From: JAEXOD01 sp963667875
Lineage (GTDB): Bacteria > Bacteroidota > Ignavibacteria > Ignavibacteriales > Melioribacteraceae
NCBI GenBank assembly: GCA_963667875.2
Contig: CAXXGC010000001.1
Span: 372,001-436,000, forward strand
DNA: 64,000 nucleotides
Direction: 5' to 3'
Shown: one piece after another, positions 35,705 through 44,445 of the stretch
How the letters are laid out: the number at the start of each line of letters is the position of its first letter
Numbering within the stretch: position 1 is the first letter of the stretch
Notes under the pieces: model-generated
Database searches by the model: none
What the model saw: the letters and a program-made list of their open reading frames with translations, nothing else
What the model was told of the DNA's origin: nothing
Position numbers and translations under genes: made by a program

Positions 35705-37035
35705 GGTAGCGTACTAGTTATCGGTTGCTTTTTTGGGTAAAATTAAAGAATTTTTTAACCAATCATTGGATTTCAATTTTACCGAACAAAGTTCTAAAGG
35801 AGATAATCCATTGCACTTCCTTCTATTACCTCTACAATCAGTATATGCTCTAAATCTTATATAATTAATATACAAAATTAAATAATTAAAAGCTGTGTTG
35901 GCTGTCTGGAAGCCTTCAATGGTTTTTAATCTTCTTTCAATCTGTTTGTTTAGATTTTCAGCTCTATTATTTGTTTTTTGTATCGTGCTATCTTTTTGAT
36001 GAGTTAATAAGTTTTTAATATGCCTGTCAATAAATTCTATTAACTTAGGATACTTTTGCCCATACCCCTCCTTTATATTTAACATAATTAATTCGCTGTC
36101 CTTTGAATTTGTAGAATAAAATAAGCTTTTAACTATATCACGGGTCTTTTTTTTCTCCGTGTATGATTCTATTAATTCTTTATTCTGCTGAACTAAATCA
36201 CCTAATGCTTTTTTTTGCTTAAAATATTCCCTAATTACAGGCCTATATTCTATTATTACTTCCACAGCAGCTAATGCATGTTTAATACATTTTTGGTACA
36301 ATACTTTTTCACCATATACTTTTGCTACTGATTTTATAAGCATTATATCAAGATCAGTGGTTATTGATTTTGCCGGATACTTTAGAACTTCTTTTATAAA
36401 TAAGAAAAAGTCATCATATTTGTTTTGTCCGGCTTCTCCCCAAATTAATTCGTAATGGACAACATCTCCACTGCTATCAATGGCTACTAAAGTTAAACAT
36501 TTCTTACCATGTATGCTTATATATTTATCATCTATCGTTAAGTTTCCTTCCCAACTTGGTGAAAAATCTGATTTTATTCCCAAACTTGATTTCGCCTGTT
36601 CGGCTATTTCATTTACAATTTCACATACTTTACTTGGAGTAGTATTTATAGAGAATTTTTCTCTGATCCGTTTTGAAATCACTCGACAACTCATTCGTTC
36701 TTCAAAATGCATTCGGGCTATTTCGATTTTTACCTGAAAACTATATCTTTGTTTTTTTTCATCTCTTTTGCTGAATGTTTTCCCACATTCATTGCACTTG
36801 TACCGTTTTACCTTGCGTACCGTTTTTCTATGGAAGTTTATTGGTACAATTTCCCTATGACCGTTCTTTTTTGTACTCAAACTATTACAATAAATACAAC
36901 GCATTTTTCGCCTTTTTTCTGGTTGCATTCCCCGTTTTCTCGAATTTAGTGAGTGCGCAAACTTACTAAATTCTGTATCTTATTGCTACATAATATTTTA
37001 TAGCTGTTTTAGCAACCGATAAGTAGTACGCTTAG
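35705..37035 (-). mobile_element. Zinc-ribbon DDE insertion sequence, copy 1 (1331 bp)
   Basis: The element starts GGTAGCGTAC and ends GTACGCTTAG. Its inverted repeats share AGCGTACTA(G/C)TTATCGGTTGC. It is bounded by the 8-bp target duplication GGTTTTAA (35697-35704 and 37036-37043). A copy of equal length lies at 59933-61263. An internal inverted repeat, GAATTTAGTGAGT / ACTTACTAAATTC (36942-36973, one mismatch), lies just upstream of the transposase start and may form a hairpin that limits read-through. An 8-bp duplication agrees with IS256/Mutator-like elements; the family name is inference. Confidence 0.92.
35714..36928 (-). CDS. Zinc-ribbon DDE transposase, copy 1
   Basis: The 404-residue protein has an N-terminal zinc ribbon (Cys11, Cys14, Cys45, Cys48), a helix-turn-helix-like stretch (MSCRVISKRIREKFSINTT), and a catalytic domain with acids in TIDDKYISIHGKK, SITTDLD and NNRAENLNKQIERR. 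KCIKHALAAVE resembles the C/H motif of Mutator-like (MULE) transposases. The order and the 8-bp target duplication suggest an IS256/MULE relative, but I cannot assign the IS family firmly. The frame is intact. It is identical in protein sequence to the copy at 59942; one synonymous base differs (36122 against 60350). Confidence 0.93.
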   Translation of the reverse strand: MQPEKRRKMRCIYCNSLSTKKNGHREIVPINFHRKTVRKVKRYKCNECGKTFSKRDEKKQRYSFQVKIEIARMHFEERMSCRVISKRIREKFSINTTPSKVCEIVNEIAEQAKSSLGIKSDFSPSWEGNLTIDDKYISIHGKKCLTLVAIDSSGDVVHYELIWGEAGQNKYDDFFLFIKEVLKYPAKSITTDLDIMLIKSVAKVYGEKVLYQKCIKHALAAVEVIIEYRPVIREYFKQKKALGDLVQQNKELIESYTEKKKTRDIVKSLFYSTNSKDSELIMLNIKEGYGQKYPKLIEFIDRHIKNLLTHQKDSTIQKTNNRAENLNKQIERRLKTIEGFQTANTAFNYLILYINYIRFRAYTDCRGNRRKCNGLSPLELCSVKLKSNDWLKNSLILPKKATDN

Positions 37036-37063
37036 GGTTTTAAAAGACAATTATGAATTATGA

Positions 37064-37069
37064 ATGGTA
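37064..37069 (+). other. Intron-binding site 1 (IBS1) in the 5' exon
   Basis: ATGGTA directly precedes the intron 5' end GTGCG and is perfectly complementary to TACCAT at 37266-37271 (EBS1 candidate in domain I). Confidence 0.6.
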
Positions 37070-37550
37070 GTGCGCCAAGCAAAGCTTGGTAAATCTTGTT
37101 GGTGCAAGTCCAACACAAGTAAAGGTTAGCAGCCAGCTTGTCACCAAATCTTGCATAATGTGAGGTAACAAACATTATGAAGCCAAGAGGCGGGAGTTAT
37201 CAGACCGCAACGCAAGTGAAGGTATTGAGCCCCGAAATATAATTTGTTATAGAGGTCGACCTTTTTACCATAAGGGAAGACAACATTTTCATAACCGAAA
37301 AGCGAGGGGATGAAAACTCTATCGGGGTCTGAGTCCGCAGTATGATAATAAACGGAGTTATCAGGAACTTGGGAGAGCCTGTTCATTCGGTTTAATTTAA
37401 AAAAAAACCAAGCGAAACTCAATGCCGAAAAGGAGAAGAGATAGCCAATGAATAAACAGGCAGTCGGATTAGCTCATAGTAAAGAAAAGGATTGGGAAAC
37501 CCAATCTCAGTAATGCCAAAAGGCATGAGCTTGAAGGAGCTAACAATCAT

Positions 37551-38891
37551 ATGGAAATAAGTAAGGACACGTATATGACACATCGAGGTCAAGAGATTAC
37601 GGAAACAAAATTACTTAAAATATCAAGAGTAGCCACAAGAAGCACGACATATAGATTTACCTCATTGGCAAGTCTAATAAATGAAGAGTTTCTTGAAAGG
37701 AATTACTATGAGTTGCACAAGCGTAGAGCGGTGGGAGTAGACGGAACAAGTCTTGAGGAATATGGTGTAAGGTTAAAGGAAAACATCCACAATCTTTATG
37801 AAAAACTAAGGACATTTAGATATCGACCACAGCCTGTAAGAAGAGTATGTATCCCAAAAGACAATGGGAAAACAAGAAAACTTGGAATACCGACGGTTGA
37901 AGATAAGATAGTACAACGAGCCATAGCTCAAATACTCGAAGCGATATATGAACCGGCGTTTCTCGATATGTCCTATGGATTCCGCAACAAGAGAAGCTGT
38001 CACGATGCACTTGACAAACTTGATAAAGTCATAGCTACCAGACCAACAAGATATATAATTGACGCAGATATCAAAGGATTCTTTGATAACGTAAAGCATG
38101 AATGGATTATAAAATTCTTGGAACATCGAATAGCAGACAAAAACTTAATAAGGCTTGTAGTGAGATTTCTCAAATCAGGAATAATGGAAGAAGGAAAATA
38201 CTATGTAACGGAAGAAGGTACACCACAAGGTGGTATTATTAGTCCAATACTTAGTAATATATATCTGCATTATGTACTTGATTTATGGATAGAGAAAGTA
38301 ATCGGGAAAAAGAACAGCGGACATGTTGAAGGAATCAGATATGCAGATGACTTTGTAATTTGTGTCCAATATAAAGAGGAAGCAGAAAACACAGTTAAAA
38401 TGCTAAGTGAAAGACTGAATAAATTTGGATTGGAACTATCAGAAGAGAAGACAAGGTTAATTGAATTTGGCAGATATGCGAAAGAACCCAAACTGGAAAC
38501 CTTTGATTTTCTTGGAATAACCCATTACAATGATATAGGAAGAAATGGGAAGTACAAAGTTGGTAGACAAACAAGTAAAAAGAAATTCAGGATAAAGATA
38601 AAGGAAACAAACCTATGGCTAAAGAAAGAGAGAAACCATCTGCCAATTGCAGAAATCTGGAATACACTTAAACAAAAGCTAAGAGGCCATTATAGATATT
38701 ATGGTATTAGTGGAAACTCACGGATGATCGGTGAATTTTATTACCAAGTCATAAGAGCAGTATTTAAGTGGCTGAACAGAAGAAGCCAAAGAGAGAGTTT
38801 TACTTGGCAGACATTTTCAAAATATCAATCAAAATATCCTTTGCCATTGCCCAGAATATACCACTCCTATGCAAAAATAAACTCCTTGTGA
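37551..38891 (+). CDS. ltrA: Group II intron reverse transcriptase/maturase
   Basis: The 446-residue protein has the reverse transcriptase blocks (GVDGTSLEEY, RPQPVRRVCIPKDNGKTRKLGIP, DIKGFFDNV, GTPQGGIISPILSNIYLH, the active site YADD at 264-267, and FDFLGI), followed by a maturase X domain with the RGHYRYYG(I)SGN motif. It ends at PRIYHSY without an HNH endonuclease domain. It helps the intron fold for splicing and copies it into new sites. The frame is intact and lies in intron domain IV. The protein would be made from the intron transcript. The RNA class (IIB or IIC) cannot be fixed without folding the whole ribozyme. Confidence 0.95.
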   Translation: MEISKDTYMTHRGQEITETKLLKISRVATRSTTYRFTSLASLINEEFLERNYYELHKRRAVGVDGTSLEEYGVRLKENIHNLYEKLRTFRYRPQPVRRVCIPKDNGKTRKLGIPTVEDKIVQRAIAQILEAIYEPAFLDMSYGFRNKRSCHDALDKLDKVIATRPTRYIIDADIKGFFDNVKHEWIIKFLEHRIADKNLIRLVVRFLKSGIMEEGKYYVTEEGTPQGGIISPILSNIYLHYVLDLWIEKVIGKKNSGHVEGIRYADDFVICVQYKEEAENTVKMLSERLNKFGLELSEEKTRLIEFGRYAKEPKLETFDFLGITHYNDIGRNGKYKVGRQTSKKKFRIKIKETNLWLKKERNHLPIAEIWNTLKQKLRGHYRYYGISGNSRMIGEFYYQVIRAVFKWLNRRSQRESFTWQTFSKYQSKYPLPLPRIYHSYAKINSL

Positions 38892-38902
38892 ATATGATTG
38901 AA

Positions 38903-38935
38903 GAGCCGTGTGAGGGAAATCTTCATGCACGGTTC
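38903..38935 (+). ncRNA. Group II intron domain V
   Basis: A 33-base hairpin starts GAGCCGTGTGAGG and ends CATGCACGGTTC. Its 8-bp lower stem, the AGC triad and its place 11 bases after the maturase stop fit domain V. Confidence 0.9.
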
Positions 38936-39047
38936 TGTGAGGGGAAGCGAACAAGTAAATGAATAAGAAGGATTGGAGAGGCGGAACTTGAAGATGAATT
39001 ACTCGTTTATTTGTTCAGCTTTCTACTCGACAATGATTAATTAAAAG

Positions 39048-41000
39048 ATTGTCTTGAACATTGATTTGCCTGATTTAGGGATTGCCATGATTGTGATAAT
39101 TGTCTTGAACTGTGATTTATATGATTAAAATGATTTTGAGGAAAGGAATATCAAATTTGATGGTTCTTAAAAATAAACCATAGAACACTGATTTGCACAG
39201 ATTGTGCGGATTTACACAGATTGGATTTTATAAATATGTTATTATTCCAGGAATTAGCAGCATCTGTGTTGTTTTGTTTTAATCCTGAAGGGATGGCATT
39301 ATTGTAGGAAAACCAATACCCATGCAATCCAAAACCCTGAAGGTGGTGACATTGTTATTAAAAAGCAATTGTGAATTGTGAATGATGCCCGTCTATCACC
39401 GGGTAGCCGTTGGCTAAATTAAAAGATTGTCTTGAACCTTGATTTGCTTGATTTAGGGATTGCCATGATTGTGATAATTGTCTTGAACTGTGATTTATAT
39501 GATTATAATGATTTTGAGGAAAGGAATATCGTATTTGATAGCGTTCTAAAATAAACCATAGAACACAGATTTGCACTGATTAGGCGGATTTACACAGATT
39601 GGATTTTATAAATATGTTATTATTTCCCGAAGTAGCAGCATCTGTGTATTTTGTTTTAATCCTGAAGGGATGGCATTATTGTAGGAAAACCAATACCCAT
39701 GCAACCCAAAACCCTGAAGGTGGTGACATTGTTATTGTCTGAACCCTGATTTGCCTAATTTAGGGACTGCCATGATTGTGATAATTGTCTTGAACTATGA
39801 TTTATGTGATCTTAATGATTAGGAGGAAGGGAATATCAAATTTGATGGTTCTTAAAAATAAACCATAGAACACTGATTTGCACAGATTGGGCGGATTTGC
39901 GCAGATTGGATTTTATAAATAAGTTATTATTCCACGAATTAGCTGCATTTGTATTTTTGGTTTAAATCCTGAAGGGATGGCATTATTGTAGGAAAACCAA
40001 TACCCATACAACCCAAAACCCTGAAGGTGGTGACATTGTTATTGTCTGAACCATGATTTACATGATTTAGGGATTTTAATAATTGCCCTGAACTATGATT
40101 TATGTGATTTGAATGATTATTATTTTAACGCAATTGAATTTTAACTGCAACCCGATTATCTACAAAATTCATCGTATCAAACCCATTCCAGAAGAGTACA
40201 ATGTAAAACGCTGTTATAACATGGAGCTTCTCCGAAGCTCTGGGGTGTGTCGTTTTTGTGTGGTTACAGACATGGAATTCCTCTGGAATTCTTAATTTAA
40301 AGCATTGTCTTGAACTATGATTTGTGTGATTTTAATGATTACCATGATTTTAACGTAATTGTATTTTAACTGCAACCCGATTATCTGAAAATTCATCGTA
40401 TCAAACCCTCTTTGGAAAAGAGGCCTGTTTGTAATCCAACAAACCCCCGAACATTCCTCAACTCCGGCGGAGTTGCCAATTCTTTTTAGACACTAATATT
40501 TTGCAACCCGTTATAGCAACCAGCCAAACAGATTTCCGCTCTTTAAAATCAGCGGTTATAAGTAAAATCAGTGTCATCAGCGTTCAAAAATAAACCATAG
40601 AACACAGATTTACACGGATTAGGCGGATTTACACAGATTAAATATTGTCTTGAACTGTGATTTATATGATTTTGATGATTTTGAGGAGGGGAATATCAAA
40701 TTTGATAGTTCTTAAAAATAAATCATAGAACACAGATTTTCGCAGATTGGGCGGATTAGCACAGATTAAAAGATTATCTGAACTATGATTCGTTTGATTT
40801 GAATGATTACTATGATTTTGAAAAACCAAATCAGCGGTCATCAGCTAAATCAGCGTCATCTGTGTTCAAACGAAAAATCATAGAACACAGATTTACACGG
40901 ATTAGGCGGATTTACACAGATTAAAAGATTGTCTGAACCATGATTTTAATAAAAAATCTTTTTTTATTTGTAATGGTTTTACAATTCATAATTCACATTT
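39048..41000 (+). repeat. Array of degenerate intergenic repeats (about 307-bp unit)
   Basis: Units begin with TTGTCT(T)GAAC near 39049, 39428, 39735 and 40042. The last two spacings are 307 bases; the first is about 378 owing to an insert with the hairpin TAGCC-GTT-GGCTA. Each unit holds the words 'catagaacac', 'gcggatttacacagatt', 'cctgaagggatggcatt' and 'cctgaaggtggtgacattg'. From 40130 the array changes to blocks with hairpins (40224-40240, 40275-40291, 40407-40423, 40459-40475). The same blocks occur inverted at 0.8-1.8 kb and once at 48.3 kb. I see no gene in the whole stretch 39027-41092; the short frames there follow the repeats. Confidence 0.9.
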
Positions 41001-41092
41001 ATAATTATTTAAATTGTAAAAATGAGCAAAGTTTAGTATTTTAACATCAATTAAAAGTTTTGGTTTAAAAATAGGGTGTAATTATTAAATAT

Positions 41093-42640
41093 ATGGAAGA
41101 AACGAAAAAAACAAATCAAGAAGATTTTGAAAGGACTCTTTTTAAGCTTGCCGATAAATTACGTAAAAACATGGATGCCGCCGAATACAAACATATTGTA
41201 CTTGGTTTAATATTTTTAAAATATATTTCCGATACATTTGAAGAGCTTTATAATAAGTTAAAAAAAGGAACCGGTGAATACGAAGGAGCCGACCCTGAAG
41301 AGGTTGATGAATACAGAGCAGAAAATGTTTTTTTTGTACCCCAAATTGCCCGGTGGAATTATTTGCTTACACGGGCTAAACTACCGTTAATAGGTAAAGA
41401 TGTTGATGACGCTATGGAGGCTATTGAAAAAATAAATCCAACTTTAAAAGGAATTCTTCCAAAAGTGTTTTCACGACCAAATTTGGATAAAACCGCGCTT
41501 GGCGGATTAATTGATCTTGTTGGAAATATAGCCCTTGGTGATGCGGTTTCTAAAAGTAAAGATTTACTTGGCCGGGTTTATGAATATTTCCTTGGTGAGT
41601 TTGCAAATGCCGAAGGAAAAAAAGGAGGACAATTTTATACACCAAAATCTATAGTTAAAGTTATGGTGGAAATGATTGAACCTTACAAAGGGCGTGTGTA
41701 CGATCCGTGCTGCGGATCCGGCGGTATGTTTATTATGAGTGAAAAATTTATTGAAAGCCATCAGGGAAAAGTTGATGATATATCCATTTATGGTCAGGAA
41801 AGCAACCAAACAACGTACAGATTATGCCGTATGAATTTAGCAATACGCGGTATTGACAGCTCACAGGTTAAATGGAATACTGAAGGTTCGTTTTTGTTTG
41901 ACGCTCATCAGGATTTAAAAGCCGATTTTATTTTGGCTAATCCGCCTTTTAACGATAGCGACTGGGCCGGTGAATCGTTAAAAGAAGACCCGCGTTGGAT
42001 TTACGGTACACCACCTGCCGGAAACGCTAATTTTGCATGGCTGCAGCACATGATTTATCATCTTTCGCCGCGTGGAATTATGGCGTGTGTTTTAGCTAAC
42101 GGTTCGTTGTCATCACAAACAAGCAACGAAGGCGAAATAAGAAAACAACTTGTTGAAAATGACCTTGTGGATTGTATTATTGCTTTGCCTAAACAGTTGT
42201 TTTATAATACCGGAATACCTGCCTGCATTTGGTTTATTTCGCGCAAACGTTTAGGAAACGGCGACCGTAAACGAACCGATGAAGTGTTATTTATTGACGC
42301 TTCCGAAAAAGGTTACCTTATTGATAGAACGCATAAAGAATTTACCGATGATGATATTAGCCAAATTACGCAAACTTACCACAACTGGCGAAAAAAAGAG
42401 GGTAAATATAAAGATGTAAAAGGATTTTGCAAATCGGCGGGTATTGAAGAAATTAAAAAACATAATTTTGTGTTAACACCCGGCCGTTATATTGGATTAA
42501 AAGATGAAATAAACGACGGTATTCCTTTTGACCAAAAAATTAAAGAATTAACCGATAAATTAAATGAACAACTTAACAAAGAAGAAAAATTGAACAAACA
42601 AATAAAAGAACAGCTTGGTAAAATAGGATTCTTTTTATGA
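41093..42640 (+). CDS. hsdM: Type I restriction-modification DNA methyltransferase subunit
   Basis: The 515-residue protein has the N-terminal helical HsdM domain (about 8-130) and an N6-adenine methylase domain. Motif I is DPCCGSGGMF (from Asp204) for S-adenosylmethionine binding, and the catalytic motif IV is NPPF (from Asn283). A coiled-coil C-terminus (DKLNEQLNKEEKLNKQIKEQ) should contact HsdS. It methylates adenine in the target site with HsdS and, with HsdR, completes the restriction complex. It is the first gene of the operon; its stop overlaps the HEPN gene start by four bases (ATGA). Confidence 0.96.
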   Translation: MEETKKTNQEDFERTLFKLADKLRKNMDAAEYKHIVLGLIFLKYISDTFEELYNKLKKGTGEYEGADPEEVDEYRAENVFFVPQIARWNYLLTRAKLPLIGKDVDDAMEAIEKINPTLKGILPKVFSRPNLDKTALGGLIDLVGNIALGDAVSKSKDLLGRVYEYFLGEFANAEGKKGGQFYTPKSIVKVMVEMIEPYKGRVYDPCCGSGGMFIMSEKFIESHQGKVDDISIYGQESNQTTYRLCRMNLAIRGIDSSQVKWNTEGSFLFDAHQDLKADFILANPPFNDSDWAGESLKEDPRWIYGTPPAGNANFAWLQHMIYHLSPRGIMACVLANGSLSSQTSNEGEIRKQLVENDLVDCIIALPKQLFYNTGIPACIWFISRKRLGNGDRKRTDEVLFIDASEKGYLIDRTHKEFTDDDISQITQTYHNWRKKEGKYKDVKGFCKSAGIEEIKKHNFVLTPGRYIGLKDEINDGIPFDQKIKELTDKLNEQLNKEEKLNKQIKEQLGKIGFFL

Positions 42641-43047
42641 TGGAACAAAAAGATATTCGCTGGAAACAAAGATTTCAAAATTTTGAAAAAGCATATAATA
42701 CTTTTGACAGAATTTTAAAAATACCCGCCCCTAATGAAGCTGAAAAAATGGGACTGATACAGGCTTTTGAAATAGTTTTTGAATTGGCTTGGAAAACAAT
42801 TAAGGACTATTTAATGGAATTAGGGTTCGATGAAAAATCGCCCCGTGACGCTTTAAAACAGGCCTTCCAAAGCGGAATTATAACCGACGGCCATACATGG
42901 ATGGAAGCTTTGGGTAATAGAAATGAAACGGTTCATACTTATGATGAAAAATTGGCCGAGGAAATGGATAACAAAATACGATATAAATTTGCGCCCGTTA
43001 TTACCGAACTTTATTTTTACCTAAAAAAGGAATGTAAAAGTGAATAA
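42637..43047 (+). CDS. HEPN protein, HI0074 / HepT-like (nucleotidyltransferase substrate-binding)
   Basis: The 136-residue all-helical protein matches the HI0074-type 'nucleotidyltransferase substrate binding' family. It contains R95-N-E-T-V-H100-T-Y102, a perfect RX4HXY motif. In HepT toxins the Arg and His form an RNase site and the Tyr is AMPylated by the partner MntA to silence the toxin (established for the HepT/MntA system). The gene overlaps hsdM by 4 bases and the next gene by 8, so it is translated with the restriction operon. Its expected partner, a minimal nucleotidyltransferase, is present only as the N-terminal domain of the downstream HsdS. It may act as a toxin or as a regulator of the complex; activity is inferred from the motif. 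Confidence 0.88.
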   Translation: MMEQKDIRWKQRFQNFEKAYNTFDRILKIPAPNEAEKMGLIQAFEIVFELAWKTIKDYLMELGFDEKSPRDALKQAFQSGIITDGHTWMEALGNRNETVHTYDEKLAEEMDNKIRYKFAPVITELYFYLKKECKSE

Positions 43048-44443
43048 CGGTTTAACGGATAATGATATTAAAATAATCAGTTCGGTTTTAGAAAAATTTG
43101 TAGAAGTGGAAACGGCTGTTATATATGGCTCGCGCGCGTTGGGAAATTTTAAAAAAGGTTCGGATGTTGATATATCCTTAAAAGGCGAAAATTTATCTAA
43201 TGAAATATGCTCTAAAATTCATTTTATGCTTGAAGAGGAAACTCTTTTGCCTTATTTTTTTGATATTACTAATTTTAACACCATATCTAATATTAATTTA
43301 ATTGATCATATTAACAGGGTGGGGGAAATATTTTATAAAAGAGGGTGGTTTGAAACGACTTTGGGTGAAATTGTTACTTTGCAAAGGGGACATGATTTGC
43401 CGCTAAATTCACTTGTTGAAGGTGATTATATTGTCATGGGTTCAAATGGTATAATAGGAAAACATGATACATTCACCACTAAAGGACCCGGTATAACTAT
43501 TGGACGTAGCGGTAATATTGGAAATGTATTTTTTATAAAGGAAGATTTCTGGGCACATAATACAACACTTTATTCAAAAGAATTTCATGATTCAGACCCC
43601 AAATATGTTTTTTATTTGCTTAAAAATCTTAAATTTGAAAGATTTAACACAGGTAGTGCCGTCCCGAGCTTAAATAGGAATTTAATTCATCTGATTGAGC
43701 TAAGTTGTCCACGCTTTAATGAGCAAAAAGCTATTGCTGTAGTTCTTTCTTCTTTAGATGACAAAATAGAGTTGTTGCGGGAAGAAAATAAAACACTTGA
43801 GGAATTAGCGCAAACAATATTTAAGGAGTGGTTTGTAAATTTTAACTACCCCGATAAAAACGGTAAACCTTATAAAAGTAACGGCGGCAAAATGGTGCAG
43901 TCGGAATTAGGCGAAATACCGGAAAGGTGGAGTGTGGGGAAATATAATGCTGTAGCGGAGGTTATAACTGGTAAAGGAATTAGGGCTGAAAGATTAAAAG
44001 AAGATGGGGCTTATGATGTTTATGGTGCTAATGGTATAATTGGGAAAACAGATGAATATTTGTTCGAAGAACCCTTAATAATAACAGGAAGAGTTGGAAC
44101 ATTGGGCAAAATATTTTTACTCGATACTAAGGTTTGGATATCTGATAATGTTTTAATTTCTAAACCATTAAAGAAGGAGTATTATTATTATGATTATTTT
44201 TTACTTAAAAGCATAAATTTCCTTAGCTTAAATGTTGGTAGTACACAACCACTCGTAACACAAACGGATTTAAGAAATGTTGCTTTAGTTCTACCGCCAA
44301 TTAAAATATTGCTAATGTGGGATGTTAGTATTGCATTGAACTTTTCAAAAATTTCAAATAATAATAAACAAATACAAACACTAACACAATTAAGAGATAG
44401 TTTAATACCAAAATTAATAAGCGGTGAGGTGAGGGTTAAATAA
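43040..44443 (+). CDS. hsdS: Fusion of minimal nucleotidyltransferase (MntA-like) and type I specificity subunit HsdS
   Basis: Residues 1-100 are a complete minimal nucleotidyltransferase: GSRALGNFKKGSDVDIS with Gly30-Ser31, Asp42 and Asp44, and the third acid Asp75 in YFFDITNF. The fold then ends as usual (INRVGEIFYK). Directly after, from about residue 102 (GWFETTLGEIVTLQRG), a normal HsdS begins, with two target-recognition domains (about 102-225 and 290-400) and coiled-coil spacers (DDKIELLREENKTLEELAQTIFKEWFVNF and the C-terminal LTQLRDSLIPKLISGEV). HsdS selects the DNA sequence for the complex. The start is GTG inside the preceding HEPN gene. The union of antitoxin-type enzyme and specificity subunit in one chain is unusual. 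A sequencing error joining two genes is the main alternative. Confidence 0.88.
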   Translation: MNNGLTDNDIKIISSVLEKFVEVETAVIYGSRALGNFKKGSDVDISLKGENLSNEICSKIHFMLEEETLLPYFFDITNFNTISNINLIDHINRVGEIFYKRGWFETTLGEIVTLQRGHDLPLNSLVEGDYIVMGSNGIIGKHDTFTTKGPGITIGRSGNIGNVFFIKEDFWAHNTTLYSKEFHDSDPKYVFYLLKNLKFERFNTGSAVPSLNRNLIHLIELSCPRFNEQKAIAVVLSSLDDKIELLREENKTLEELAQTIFKEWFVNFNYPDKNGKPYKSNGGKMVQSELGEIPERWSVGKYNAVAEVITGKGIRAERLKEDGAYDVYGANGIIGKTDEYLFEEPLIITGRVGTLGKIFLLDTKVWISDNVLISKPLKKEYYYYDYFLLKSINFLSLNVGSTQPLVTQTDLRNVALVLPPIKILLMWDVSIALNFSKISNNNKQIQTLTQLRDSLIPKLISGEVRVK

Positions 44444-44445
44444 TT

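Larger units (their letters stand above)
37070..39026 (+). mobile_element. Group II intron with maturase gene
   Basis: The 5' end GTGCGCC is at 37070. Domains I-III and the start of IV lie before the maturase gene (37551-38891). Domain V is the 33-base hairpin GAGCCGTG...CACGGTTC at 38903-38935 with the catalytic AGC. Domain VI can be drawn: GAACAAGTAAATGA pairs with TCGTTTATTTGTTC (ending 39016, two G-T pairs), an unpaired A at 39017, then GCTTT pairs with GAAGC. The A is the likely branch point. The 3' end is probably CTAC at 39026; CGAC at 39031 is an alternative. EBS1/IBS1 pairing supports the 5' boundary. The host site is intergenic repeat DNA 26 bases from the IS copy. Confidence 0.85.

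Noticed and set aside
37141..37422. 93-residue minus-strand frame upstream of the maturase
   Set aside because: It lies in ribozyme domains I-III of the group II intron; the structure explains the sequence.
39358..39576. 72-residue minus-strand frame in the repeat array
   Set aside because: Its residues (repeated NHYNHINHSSRQLSQ-like text) reflect translation of low-complexity repeats.
40113..40295. 60-residue plus-strand frame within the repeat array
   Set aside because: It follows repeat and hairpin sequence found elsewhere out of frame, and has no ribosome site; not a gene.
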